From: Butyricimonas virosa
Lineage (GTDB): Bacteria > Bacteroidota > Bacteroidia > Bacteroidales > Marinifilaceae
Reading direction: 5' to 3'
Length of the DNA: 64,000 bases
NCBI RefSeq assembly: GCF_025148635.1
Contig: NZ_CP102269.1
Coordinates: 496,001 to 560,000, forward strand
Shown: positions 53,999 to 63,337 of the stretch, piece after piece
Layout: the number at the start of each line of letters is the position of its first letter
Position numbering within the stretch: position 1 is the stretch's first letter
Notes under the pieces: model-generated
Database searches by the model: none
The model's input: only the letters and a program-made list of their open reading frames with translations
What the model was told of the DNA's origin: nothing
Made by a program: the position numbers and the translations under genes

Positions 53999-54497
53999 AA
54001 GTCCCGTATATAACGTTATTCCAGTCCCGATCGACAAGGTTGTAGCCAATACCTACAACCCGAATATCGTTGCTCCCCCAGAAATGAAACTGTTGGAACT
54101 ATCCATCTGGGAAGACGGCTACACGATGCCCTGTGTCTGTTATTACATCCCGGAAAAGGATGTTTATGAACTCGTGGATGGCTTTCACCGCTATAAAGTC
54201 ATGAAGACATCCCAACGTATCTTCGAACGAGAAAAAGGATTACTTCCGGTTGTCGTCATTAATAAAGATATTTCCAACCGTATGGCCTCTACCATCCGGC
54301 ACAACCGGGCAAGAGGGACACATAGTATCGAATTGATGACCGAAATTGTAACCGAACTGACTAAAGCCGGAATGTCCGACAGTTGGATCATGCGTAATAT
54401 CGGGATGGATAGAGACGAATTATTACGCCTGAAACAAATCTCCGGACTGGCAGAACTATTTGCAGACAAGGAATTTAGCTTGACAAAAGATGACTAG
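53985..54497 (+). CDS. ParB-like (IbrB-type) protein
   Basis: The 170-residue protein has a ParB/sulfiredoxin-like N-terminal domain. VIPVPIDKVVANTYNPN begins it, YELVDGFHRYKVM holds the box II-type motif, and MASTIRHNRARGTH follows. A helical C terminus includes a helix-turn-helix-like WIMRNIGMDRDELLRLKQ. The best start is ATG 53985, 14 bp inside the DUF3440 gene; a longer frame from 53892 is out of line with the domain. It pairs with DUF3440 as IbrB does with IbrA. Whether it binds nucleotide, cleaves DNA or regulates transcription is not known. Confidence 0.82.
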   Translation: MEEYKSPVYNVIPVPIDKVVANTYNPNIVAPPEMKLLELSIWEDGYTMPCVCYYIPEKDVYELVDGFHRYKVMKTSQRIFEREKGLLPVVVINKDISNRMASTIRHNRARGTHSIELMTEIVTELTKAGMSDSWIMRNIGMDRDELLRLKQISGLAELFADKEFSLTKDD

Positions 54498-54576
54498 AAA
54501 AATTCAGTAACGAGAGGCAAAATTCCATATTCAAACTCCCTTCGGAGGTTGTGTCAAAAGTCTATTTTTCATACAA

Positions 54577-54676
54577 AACTCCTCCGTCAGCTTTGCTGCC
54601 AGCTCCTCTACAAACAGAAGAAGAGCTGGCTCGAGACCACTCTCCGGCCTCAATACGGCGAAGCCAGGAGGGAGTT
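54577..54676. repeat. Nested palindromic element (REP/MITE-like)
   Basis: Three nested stems can be drawn: outer AACTCCT (54577-54583) with GGGAGTT (54670-54676); middle GCTTTGCT (54590-54597) with GGCGAAGC (54657-54664); inner CCAGCTC plus TCT (54599-54609) with AGA plus GAGCTGG (54619-54629). It lies between the ParB-like gene and the convergent PKD-like gene. Its wording resembles dispersed palindromic repeats seen in many gut bacteria. GGTTGTGTCAAAAG just ahead (54547-54560) looks like an insertion-sequence end, but no partner end is present. Confidence 0.55.
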
Positions 54677-54740
54677 AGTTCGCTGCAAATTTATATACAA
54701 GTTCCCTTATTTATAAAATTCACGATAAAAGCTCTCGTTA

Positions 54741-56294
54741 TCAGTAGCAAAGTCCCATCGAATAGCTAGAATAAGTTTGGTATTTAAACTCTTGGGAATC
54801 ATTTTTCCCCCATTGAGATTCCATATATTGAACATCTGCAACCTTACCGGTTCCACTGATCACATATAGCGGATCACCTAACGGAATTCCAGCATTAAGC
54901 TTATAGCAATAAAGTTTGTAATCATTATTGCCTGTAGTTGTTCCAACCATCAAATGATCCTTTTTATAATAACAATAATAAGAACTCCAATATTTATTAG
55001 CCACGTAATTAATGGTTTCACCAGCACCAATTCCCGGAAGTTGAATTTCTCTTTCTGAACCATCTTGGAAAGAATAGTAATACACTTTTCCCTCTGCCAA
55101 GAAATACATCAACGGAGCACTAAAAGCACACACAGAGAAAGAAGTAGCCTTACTCAACATCGAATTGGGGTCTATATCTGTAATCTCCTTAATCGGGCTA
55201 TTAGAACTTGCTAACTGACATTTCAAACGATACAATTTTCTACTTCCATCGGCAGCTTCAAATATTGCATAAGCTGTATTTTTCATAGATGAGTGGTAAG
55301 TCATACCCATATACAAACATTTATCTGTAATACCATCGCTATTTGCATAAGCAGTCACAGCTCCAGTAGTAACGTTTACACTCAAAAATCTTCCGTTTTT
55401 CTCATCAAAACATATAAATGTTAAATACGCTTGATGTTGTTTGTCCAACACAATCCATCTTACAATTGCATCCTCAAATTTAGGTACTCCTAACATACCA
55501 GAACCATTAGAACCCACAGACAACGTATAAATCCCCTCTTCAGAGAAATAAGCTGCATATCTACTACCATGAGCCAAACGAATCGGAGCAGCAGTAAAAC
55601 CGCCATAAAACATCGTTTCTCCAGTATGAATCGTTGTCAAGTCGGAAGTTCTCAACAGACACAAATTTTCAGTAGTCGTAATACCAACAGCAATACCATA
55701 GGTCCGCTCATTAGTCACAGGATCTATATAAGGATGTGCCATCATTTGTGATAAAATTTGCGGTTTACCTTTTAAGGCACCTCCCTTCATCATTGCAAAA
55801 ATATCCCGTCCCATTTCCAATGAATCCGAACAGAAATCCAAATCGGTATCTCCATCGACAGTCTCTTTCAAAATATAAACTCCCTGCGAAAATTCCGATT
55901 CAACCCTTAGAGTTGTTGACTTATACACAGCATACCTATTCACTGTATTTTCAACCTTTAACGTCAAGATATAGTTTCCCGGCTCTTGCGACACTAAATA
56001 ATTAAAATCTTTTTCGTGGGAAATGGTATCTACTTTCACGACATTGATATAATCTACTTTCGCTTGATTATAGATAAACCACGTATATTTTAAATCCTCT
56101 TCCTTAAAATCAGTGTTTACTGCCACTTGGATCGTCAAAGAATCCATCAAACGACGTTTCGAATATTCAGTTTCTATTCCCTCTATTTCAATGGCAGAAA
56201 GCTCCGTGTAATCGTAATTGCCTTCGTCCTCATAACAGCCTTGAAAAAAGACTAAAGCCATTATGCCTAAAATATATAGTATTCTATTTTTCAT
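54741..56294 (-). CDS. PKD-like family lipoprotein (locus 2)
   Basis: The 517-residue product has a lipoprotein signal ending ALVFFQGCYEDEG, then GNYDYTELSAIEIEGIE, matching the opening of the locus 1 protein (GSYDYKEVNEIEV). PKD/Ig-like strands follow (LKYTWFIYNQAKVDY, GNYILTLKVENTVNRY), then about 350 residues resembling a beta-propeller-type domain. It is the last gene of locus 2, downstream of the DUF4843 gene by 18 bp. A role in ligand capture at the cell surface is inferred from the operon. Confidence 0.82.
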   Translation of the reverse strand: MKNRILYILGIMALVFFQGCYEDEGNYDYTELSAIEIEGIETEYSKRRLMDSLTIQVAVNTDFKEEDLKYTWFIYNQAKVDYINVVKVDTISHEKDFNYLVSQEPGNYILTLKVENTVNRYAVYKSTTLRVESEFSQGVYILKETVDGDTDLDFCSDSLEMGRDIFAMMKGGALKGKPQILSQMMAHPYIDPVTNERTYGIAVGITTTENLCLLRTSDLTTIHTGETMFYGGFTAAPIRLAHGSRYAAYFSEEGIYTLSVGSNGSGMLGVPKFEDAIVRWIVLDKQHQAYLTFICFDEKNGRFLSVNVTTGAVTAYANSDGITDKCLYMGMTYHSSMKNTAYAIFEAADGSRKLYRLKCQLASSNSPIKEITDIDPNSMLSKATSFSVCAFSAPLMYFLAEGKVYYYSFQDGSEREIQLPGIGAGETINYVANKYWSSYYCYYKKDHLMVGTTTGNNDYKLYCYKLNAGIPLGDPLYVISGTGKVADVQYMESQWGKNDSQEFKYQTYSSYSMGLCY

Positions 56295-56312
56295 ACATTT
56301 ATTCTTTAATCA

Positions 56313-57146
56313 TTAGCCTATTGTCAACTCTGTACCATCCGATCTTTTCAATGGTTCTTCTCCTCTTGCAGCCCGAGCAGCATTTTCTTCTGCCAACGCT
56401 TTCTGTAATTTACTTACCAACCAATCCATATAAACAGAATCGTAACTTGAAGTTTTATCATCCCAATATGCCCATTCTTCACCCCAAGAGGTATTCAAGA
56501 ATCCTTTACATAACCCCAAACTAGAAATATACTCATCATCCCATTTATTACCGGTTGCATCAATCAAAAACTGGTGTAACATCGGATCATACGGAGCAAT
56601 TTTTTTGTTCAAGGTTGCATCCGAAGCTGTCGGCCAGAAAGAGGGACGCTCCATCTGATCAGTCACCCAAATCCGCACCAAACGAGGACCCACAAAACCA
56701 GGCATAAAATATTCGTTCGCTTGCAAGGTAAATTGTAACAATACTTTATCCGTTTTTAAAGAAGCATCCCGCTTCAACACAATCGGCAATTCAACCGTTG
56801 TTTTTCCGGCTGGAATTACATATTGAGAGCCCAAACTCTGATCATCAAAAGCGACAAAGTGGGTGCCGGCAATTGCATTGGAGTCAGTTGCTTGTACTTG
56901 TAAAAGAGTCACCGGACGATCGTAATTCATCACCTTACCAATGGTTTTCAACGGAATCCAAACGGTATCCGTTTCAGCATCTCCACCGGCATAAACAAAA
57001 GTTCGAGTTTGTAGAGTATCGGCAGATCCTATTAAATCAAAATACACCCAACAAGTCTCTGAATCATAGGGGGTCAAATTCTCTTCGCAAGCTGCAAAAA
57101 GCGATCCCAATAACACCATTGTATATATAAACAATCTATTCTTCAT
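56313..57146 (-). CDS. DUF4843 lipoprotein (locus 2)
   Basis: The 277-residue product has a lipoprotein signal ending GSLFAACEENLTPYD, then CWVYFDLIGSADTLQTRTF and the beta-sandwich pattern with IGKVMNYDRPVTL and AIAGTHFVAFD that marks DUF4843. The C terminus contains KLQKALAEENAARAARGEE, a charged helix. An ATG four codons upstream (57158) is an alternative start. It corresponds in position to the DUF4843 gene of locus 1 but has diverged strongly. Confidence 0.82.
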   Translation of the reverse strand: MKNRLFIYTMVLLGSLFAACEENLTPYDSETCWVYFDLIGSADTLQTRTFVYAGGDAETDTVWIPLKTIGKVMNYDRPVTLLQVQATDSNAIAGTHFVAFDDQSLGSQYVIPAGKTTVELPIVLKRDASLKTDKVLLQFTLQANEYFMPGFVGPRLVRIWVTDQMERPSFWPTASDATLNKKIAPYDPMLHQFLIDATGNKWDDEYISSLGLCKGFLNTSWGEEWAYWDDKTSSYDSVYMDWLVSKLQKALAEENAARAARGEEPLKRSDGTELTIG

Positions 57147-57167
57147 CTTTATTTCCATTTTTAGTAA

Positions 57168-58640
57168 TTATTTACTAGCAGCCGGATCAAATTCAGAATC
57201 GGGTAACGGCCATATATATTCAGCCTCTCCAACCTCTTTTGATCCCCAAAGCATCTGTTTGATTCCTAAACGTTTGTAAGCATAAAACATATGACCTTCA
57301 GCATAAAATTCACGCCGGATTTCACTCAATATAAAATCTCTAACCTCATCCAAAGAAGCAAAAGTCTCCGATACATTCACAGAACGAGCCCGCATATACT
57401 CTATATACAACACATTGGCTTCCTCCAAAGAAGTGGTTGTTTCCATCAAAATCAAATAGACTTCACTCATACGCAACATCGGAATGATCTGTAATTTTGT
57501 CAACAAAGCAGTTGCAGAATACTCTTCCTTCGTATCGTAATAATATTTCGTAAGCAAAGCTTTGGTATATTGTCCAGAACCATCCATGGTCGAAGTATTC
57601 CAAAGTTGACCATAGCCGATATGAGTCGCAATATCCACTCCCTCGTACAACACATTTATCATATCAGTCGAGATGAATAGGTTGGAACTTTGAATCAAAG
57701 TACCACCTGTTCCTAACACACTTATTTCATAATCCATCAATTCATGATTACTCAATGCAAACAGACATTCAGATGGTGCTGCATGATAATACAAATTAAA
57801 ATCTTTAGTCGTACTCAATGATACCGGCGCTGCAATATAAACAGCTTTCGCGGCATTATACGCTTTTGTTGTCTGACTGGTATACAGATAAAAACGGGCC
57901 TGCAATGCTTTTACCGCATAATAATTTAAACGCAAACCACGATAATTCAAGAAATCATCTTCATTACTACTATAGGTCATTTTAGCCCAAGTCACCGGAT
58001 CTACATTTTTTAAAGCTTCTTCCGCGGCCAACAAATCTTTTTCCAACTTTTCACAAAACGCATTATAATCATGATAAGAGGGAAGATTTTTGATAGAAAC
58101 CACCTCTGCATAAGGCAATTTCACTTTTTTGATTGCATTTTGAGGCATCTGACCGAAAAGACGCAAAATATCCAAATGACAAAGTGCACGAATGGCATAA
58201 GCCTCCCCCTCAATCACTTTATAAGCAACGGAATCTTCAATACAATTCCCGTTTTTATCTAAATATTTCAAAATGGAATTGGTCTGTACAATCACATTGT
58301 AAAGTTTTTCATAGATGGTGGAAATGGCACTTTTTGCATAGGTATTTTCATAATCATATTGCGACAAAGCCACATCCGCACTCCGGACCGAAGCTGACAA
58401 ATCCCACAACTGAGCCAGGGATTCTACATGAGACATGGTTAATTTTTCGCCGTACAAATTTCGATTTTTCAGTTTCATATAACAACCGATCAAGGCATTT
58501 TTAAAGCCTTCATAAGTAGTATACATATCTTCCTCTTCCGTCTGTCCCTGAGGTTTTACATCCAACCAGTTGTTACAGGAAGAGAAAAACATCCAAAAGC
58601 ATAAACTTATAATTACATATTTTTTCATACTATTCTTCAT
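57168..58640 (-). CDS. SusD/RagB-family outer-membrane lipoprotein (locus 2)
   Basis: The 490-residue product has a lipoprotein signal ending WMFFSSCNNWLDVKPQGQ. SusD-type helical repeats follow (GEAYAIRALCHLDILRLFG, ALQARFYLYTSQTTKAYNAA) and it ends with IRREFYAEGHMFYAYKRLG, the family's C-terminal block. The start is ATG 58640, five bases after the susC stop; an upstream TTG lies inside the susC end. It should form the lid of the SusC2 transporter. Base composition is more AT-rich than in locus 1. Confidence 0.92.
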   Translation of the reverse strand: MKNSMKKYVIISLCFWMFFSSCNNWLDVKPQGQTEEEDMYTTYEGFKNALIGCYMKLKNRNLYGEKLTMSHVESLAQLWDLSASVRSADVALSQYDYENTYAKSAISTIYEKLYNVIVQTNSILKYLDKNGNCIEDSVAYKVIEGEAYAIRALCHLDILRLFGQMPQNAIKKVKLPYAEVVSIKNLPSYHDYNAFCEKLEKDLLAAEEALKNVDPVTWAKMTYSSNEDDFLNYRGLRLNYYAVKALQARFYLYTSQTTKAYNAAKAVYIAAPVSLSTTKDFNLYYHAAPSECLFALSNHELMDYEISVLGTGGTLIQSSNLFISTDMINVLYEGVDIATHIGYGQLWNTSTMDGSGQYTKALLTKYYYDTKEEYSATALLTKLQIIPMLRMSEVYLILMETTTSLEEANVLYIEYMRARSVNVSETFASLDEVRDFILSEIRREFYAEGHMFYAYKRLGIKQMLWGSKEVGEAEYIWPLPDSEFDPAASK

Positions 58641-58645
58641 TTTGA

Positions 58646-61600
58646 TCAAAATAACAAAGAAACATTTAAACCGAGATTACGGGCAAACGGATAAGAGGTA
58701 CCACGTTCACGTTTCACTGACGATATATAAAACAGATCAGACATATTCAAACTGAAACGTACATTTTCGATACCCATCTGTTTCAAATAGTTTGCAGTCC
58801 AACGATATTGTAAACTTACCGATTGTAATGAGAACACATTATCCGACATCACGAAACGGGAAGTCATCCGAGTTTGTTGATCATTGATTCCTTTGAAATA
58901 CACCTCATCTCCATCTTTCAACCAACGATCAGAAAATACCCGATTGTCCACGTTGCTATTTTTAATGGTTGTAGAAGTAACTTCTACTTTATTTAATAAA
59001 GTGGAGTTATATTGTTTTCCACCCCAATGGAAACCGAAAGACAAATTCAAACTCAAATCTTTGTAAGAGAACATAAAACCAGCATTTCCCTTGTACAACG
59101 GCTCTGCAACTCCCATATACACTTTATCGGAAGGTTTCCATTCGTAAGTTGGATTACCGTTTCTATCCAAGAAAATCTCTTTACCGCAACTCGGGTCAAT
59201 TCCCAACGAACGAACCGCATAGATAGAATTTTGTGAACGACCTTCATAATACAAGGTATTGATGTCGGCATCCGCTTCCAACATTTTTGCTGTTTGACGT
59301 TTCAAATCGTCCGACAATTTGGTAATCTCGTTTTTATTATAAGCCAATTTTCCTGACAACATCAAGGTTATATCCCGTTCCGTATCACGAATCAAATAAC
59401 CATTCAAGGAAGCTTCAAATCCAGTATTTTTTACTTTTCCAATATTTTCCATATAAGACGAGAAACCGGTAGCTAAAGGCAGATCCATTGCAGAAAGCAA
59501 ATTGTTGGTGGTTTTGGTATAAACATCCACACTACCTTTGATTCGACTATTCAAAATGTAAAATTCCAATCCGGCATTATATTGGGAAGTCACCTGCCAT
59601 TTCAGATCTTCATTACCCAATCCCATTAAATAAGCACCACCCCAATAACCATATCGGTCATTATCGTAATACTTGAACATCGGTAACGCTTGGTATGCGG
59701 AAAACTTTTGAGAACCGGTCTCTCCGTATGAAAGACGCAAACGTAACGTATTGAATAACTCACAATTTTTCAAGAAATTCTCTTGATGCAAGTTCCAACC
59801 GATACCGATACTCCAAAAAGTTCCGAAACGTTTGTTCGCTCCAAACTGCGAGCTACCATCCGTACGCAAAGAGAAATCAGCATAATAACGATTGTCATAT
59901 ACATAGTTCACGTTTCCAACCAAACCCACACGACGAGTTGTACTTTCTGATGCAGAAGGCATTGAATTGTTTGCATAACTCAATGCATTGCCCAAAAATG
60001 GTCTGTCATTTGCGAATCCCTCCGCCACAAAACCATACGAATAACTATCGCTTTGAGCGATTGAAGCATCCAAACCGGCATACACTGAATGTACTTCATT
60101 GAATACTTTAGAATAACTCAAGGTTAAATTTCCTTCGTATACATTGGATTTACCTAAACCATAGGTATATCTACCTTTACGCAACACTTGATCCCCGGTA
60201 TAATCCTTAAATTCAGAACTTTCCGGAGAAACATATTTATCAGAAGTTTTATCGTTATGAGAAATACCAAACTTTCCCCTCACGGTCAAAGTTTCTGTCA
60301 TCTTCCATTCTATAGAAAAGTTATTGATAATCTCCGTATAACCACTTTCATTCAAACTGCTCAAAGTTACATCATACAATGGATTCTGAATTTTACTTTC
60401 TCCAGCATCCCAACCATCAAAATAACGAATCACTTTTCCGTTTTCATCCCACGGAGCATTATACGGTTGTTGTTGTGCGTAAATACTAAACGTTCCATAA
60501 GGACTCTCTTGGCTTTTATTTCTACCAATACTGGTTTGATTACGGAAAATCAAATTTTTATAAGTATAAGATAACGTAACCGCTCCATTGAATGTTTTAC
60601 GTTCAGAACCGATCATTGCTCCTTGGATATCTTTGTAACCGACAGAAACCAACCAACGGAACTCTTGGCTACCTCCTTCAAAACGTACGTTGTAGTTCTG
60701 TCCGACACCGGTGTGCAACGGCTGGCTCAACCAATCGGTATCGACCCCCTCTTCTACCGCTTTTAAACGCTTGTAGTAAGCCTCTTTCAACATGATATCA
60801 TTCGAAGGGTTAGTTGTATGATTATATAATCCTGCCGCATATTCCAAAGAGATTTTGTCCCGAGCATTCATCAAATCGTAAGAGGTCAAATCAGGAATTT
60901 CAAAAGTCATACCAGCTTGAGCAAATACTTTCAATTTCCCGGCTTCCGGCTGTTTTGAGATGATAACAACCACGCCATTAGCTCCACGAGAACCATAAAT
61001 GGCAGTTGCAGCCGCATCCTTCAAAATGTTAATAGACAAGATTTCTTCATCGTTATAGTCCATCAATTTGGTTAAAGAGATTTCAAAACCATCCATGATG
61101 ATCAACGGCACATTCAAGTCATTTTTCACTCCTTCATTCAATTCCTCCAAATCAGTAGTCAAAGAAGAGCTTCCACGTACATTAATTTCCGGCAAACGGT
61201 TCGGGTCACTACCAAATTCATTATTCTCTACAACATTGAAAGCCGGATCGATGTTACGTAAAGTCTGCAACATGTTTTGTCCCCGATAAGCCATGATCTC
61301 CTCTTTACCGATAGTGCTTACCGCTCCGGTATAAGATTCTCTGCTTTTTTTAAAAATACCTGTCACGACAACATCTTCCAGCTCATTTTTTGCCGGCTTC
61401 AACTCTACAACAATTTCTGAAATCTCCTTGTTACTATCAATAACGATTTCTTTAGATTCCATTCCAACCATTGAAAACTGTAGTACATGTTTCCCAGCCG
61501 GGATTGAAAAGGAAAATTTCCCGTCAATACCTGTTGCGGTACCGGTAGAAGTTCCTTTTAACAGCACCGTCACTCCCGGTAAACGCTCTCCTTTTTCATC

Positions 61601-62026
61601 AGATACCGCCCCGAACACCCTCACGGGTTTCTGTTGAAGTTCCTTTACTTGACGTTCCCTGATCACGATTACACCCCGACTCACCTCGTAAGTAAAATGC
61701 GTTCCTTCAAAAATGCGATTTAATGCTTCCTCTACCGTAACTTTTTCTAACTTCATATCCTTACAAGAAATATCTCGCAGTACATTTTCATTATAAAGGA
61801 TATTCACTCCTGTCTGATCCTTGATTTTCATCAACACGCTACTTAACGTTTCTGAACGGATTTCCAAAGAAATCGTTTTGTCTTGCGCATTCACCGAAGC
61901 CGGAACTAGAACAACTAATCCAATCATAAGGAAATAAAGCAAATGCATAACTAAAATTTTTTTTCTCCAACAAAAGGACGACGCATAATCATCCAATCGT
62001 TTTTTCTTCATGAATTTGTCAAACAT
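58646..62026 (-). CDS. SusC/RagA-family TonB-dependent transporter with STN domain (locus 2)
   Basis: The 1126-residue outer-membrane transporter has an unusually long basic N terminus before the signal peptide (MHLLYFLMIGLVVLVPASVNAQ). Next come an STN domain (about residues 52-120), a carboxypeptidase-regulatory-like domain (VRVFGAVSDEKGERLPGVTV), and a plug with FGSDPNRLPEINVRG and DAAATAIYGSRGANGV. The STN domain should signal to the FecR protein encoded upstream. The ATG at 62011 (MKKKRL) is an alternative start. Its plug motifs are nearly the same as those of SusC1, pointing to paralogy. Confidence 0.95.
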   Translation of the reverse strand: MFDKFMKKKRLDDYASSFCWRKKILVMHLLYFLMIGLVVLVPASVNAQDKTISLEIRSETLSSVLMKIKDQTGVNILYNENVLRDISCKDMKLEKVTVEEALNRIFEGTHFTYEVSRGVIVIRERQVKELQQKPVRVFGAVSDEKGERLPGVTVLLKGTSTGTATGIDGKFSFSIPAGKHVLQFSMVGMESKEIVIDSNKEISEIVVELKPAKNELEDVVVTGIFKKSRESYTGAVSTIGKEEIMAYRGQNMLQTLRNIDPAFNVVENNEFGSDPNRLPEINVRGSSSLTTDLEELNEGVKNDLNVPLIIMDGFEISLTKLMDYNDEEILSINILKDAAATAIYGSRGANGVVVIISKQPEAGKLKVFAQAGMTFEIPDLTSYDLMNARDKISLEYAAGLYNHTTNPSNDIMLKEAYYKRLKAVEEGVDTDWLSQPLHTGVGQNYNVRFEGGSQEFRWLVSVGYKDIQGAMIGSERKTFNGAVTLSYTYKNLIFRNQTSIGRNKSQESPYGTFSIYAQQQPYNAPWDENGKVIRYFDGWDAGESKIQNPLYDVTLSSLNESGYTEIINNFSIEWKMTETLTVRGKFGISHNDKTSDKYVSPESSEFKDYTGDQVLRKGRYTYGLGKSNVYEGNLTLSYSKVFNEVHSVYAGLDASIAQSDSYSYGFVAEGFANDRPFLGNALSYANNSMPSASESTTRRVGLVGNVNYVYDNRYYADFSLRTDGSSQFGANKRFGTFWSIGIGWNLHQENFLKNCELFNTLRLRLSYGETGSQKFSAYQALPMFKYYDNDRYGYWGGAYLMGLGNEDLKWQVTSQYNAGLEFYILNSRIKGSVDVYTKTTNNLLSAMDLPLATGFSSYMENIGKVKNTGFEASLNGYLIRDTERDITLMLSGKLAYNKNEITKLSDDLKRQTAKMLEADADINTLYYEGRSQNSIYAVRSLGIDPSCGKEIFLDRNGNPTYEWKPSDKVYMGVAEPLYKGNAGFMFSYKDLSLNLSFGFHWGGKQYNSTLLNKVEVTSTTIKNSNVDNRVFSDRWLKDGDEVYFKGINDQQTRMTSRFVMSDNVFSLQSVSLQYRWTANYLKQMGIENVRFSLNMSDLFYISSVKRERGTSYPFARNLGLNVSLLF

Positions 62027-62040
62027 TTTATTTGTATTTA

Positions 62041-62102
62041 ATGAATAATATGTAATCTAGAGGGTGTAAATAGTTGGTAGCTTGCTATACCCTCTTTTTT
62101 CT
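62041..62102 (+). ncRNA. Candidate antisense RNA across the susC leader (locus 2)
   Basis: The plus strand has AGAGGGTGTA at 62059-62068 pairing with TATACCCTCT at 62086-62095 (one mismatch), followed by six T residues, right next to the fecR stop. A TTTATTTG box at 62027-62034 is one base off the -7 consensus. The arrangement is the same as in locus 1, and would give an RNA of about 60 nt antisense to the susC leader. Confidence 0.3.
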
Positions 62103-62103
62103 A

Positions 62104-63258
62104 TTAATTTCCTTTTCGTATATATACCGTTCGATTTTTTACTTCAAATTTAACATTCACACCTAGTTCAAAAAGCGAAAGAAAATCTTGTATTCCAGTA
62201 AATTTATCCAAATTCCCGGAAAACTCTAATTCTTTCAAAGCACTATCTTCAAACACGATCTCTACATCATACCATCGTGATAACGTTTTCATAATCACAT
62301 CTAATGTCTCCTCTTGGAAAGATAAACGGTTTTCTTTCCAACTAGTATAATAATTTACATTTACTTTCCGAACGATAGATAGACCATTTTCTTTTTCAAA
62401 TATCAATTGTTCTTCCGGTTTTAGAATCACGGACGGATTTATTCCATCATCAAATCTCACTTTACCATTTACTAAAGTTGTAACTAAAGAGGCCTCATCC
62501 GGGTAACATTTTATATTGAACTCAGTCCCTAACACTTCTATATTCCCTGTTTCCGTTTTCACGATAAAAGGGACCGATTCATCTTTTACCACGTCAAAAA
62601 ACGCTTCACCGCTTAAAATCACCTCCCGCTTGTTACCGGAAAATATTACCGGGTATTTCAAACGTGAATCAGAATTCATCCACACCCGAGTTCCATCCGA
62701 CAATATCAACAAGTACAAACCACCCCGGGGAACTATCAACTGGTTAAAAACGACTGTATCCGCAGTAGTTTGTTTCAAAAGATTGTATTCCAACCCTGTC
62801 GAATCTGCAGCGAGCAACACATTCCCAGCCTCTTCCAAATCACGATGCTCTTTTCCTAACACGACTTGTTCCCCGTCCGCTTTTACTAATATTGCTTTCA
62901 TCCCCACTGGGAAAATATTTTCTTGTTTTACGATCGTGCTCGTTTCCGGCAACAACACTTCTATTTGTTCCCACTGCAACAATATTATATAAACAATAGC
63001 CACACACGCCGCACTTGCCAACCACATCGCCACCCGCAAACGTTTTTTTCTTTTCACTTGACGTTTTAGTCGCAAAAAAGCATCCCTTCCTGAATAACAC
63101 TTCCGTTTTTCTAATTTCTCACACACGTACTCCGCATCCTGCAACTTTTTCAAAATATCATCCTCCTCCTTTCCCAAGTCATTCTCCCCTGTCAACAAGC
63201 GTCCTATCGCTTTATCAACAGCCACGCGTGATTGATCATGTATCTCGTCCCATTTCAT
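62104..63258 (-). CDS. FecR-family anti-sigma factor (locus 2)
   Basis: The 384-residue protein has a cytoplasmic N-terminal part with many charged residues, a membrane helix at about residues 73-93 (RVAMWLASAACVAIVYIILL) and a periplasmic FecR domain. VPRGGLYLLILSDGTRVWMN, FDVVKDESVPFIVKT and GNIEVLGTEFNIKCYPDEA show the family. The DUF4974-like end contains LSRWYDVEIVFEDSALKE. The start is taken at ATG 63258; a frame to 63360 adds a hydrophobic leader that would overlap the region next to the sigma gene and is not typical. It should hold the locus 2 sigma factor. Confidence 0.9.
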   Translation of the reverse strand: MKWDEIHDQSRVAVDKAIGRLLTGENDLGKEEDDILKKLQDAEYVCEKLEKRKCYSGRDAFLRLKRQVKRKKRLRVAMWLASAACVAIVYIILLQWEQIEVLLPETSTIVKQENIFPVGMKAILVKADGEQVVLGKEHRDLEEAGNVLLAADSTGLEYNLLKQTTADTVVFNQLIVPRGGLYLLILSDGTRVWMNSDSRLKYPVIFSGNKREVILSGEAFFDVVKDESVPFIVKTETGNIEVLGTEFNIKCYPDEASLVTTLVNGKVRFDDGINPSVILKPEEQLIFEKENGLSIVRKVNVNYYTSWKENRLSFQEETLDVIMKTLSRWYDVEIVFEDSALKELEFSGNLDKFTGIQDFLSLFELGVNVKFEVKNRTVYIRKGN

Positions 63259-63337
63259 ATCATTCCTGTATTTACTTTCACAACAGACACCGATATGAAA
63301 AAAACGGGTGACAAGAAATAAAAAAAATTCAGTAATT

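Noticed and set aside
54551..54769. 72-residue frame across the palindromic element
   Set aside because: Low-complexity translation of stem sequences, overlapping the end of the PKD-like gene.
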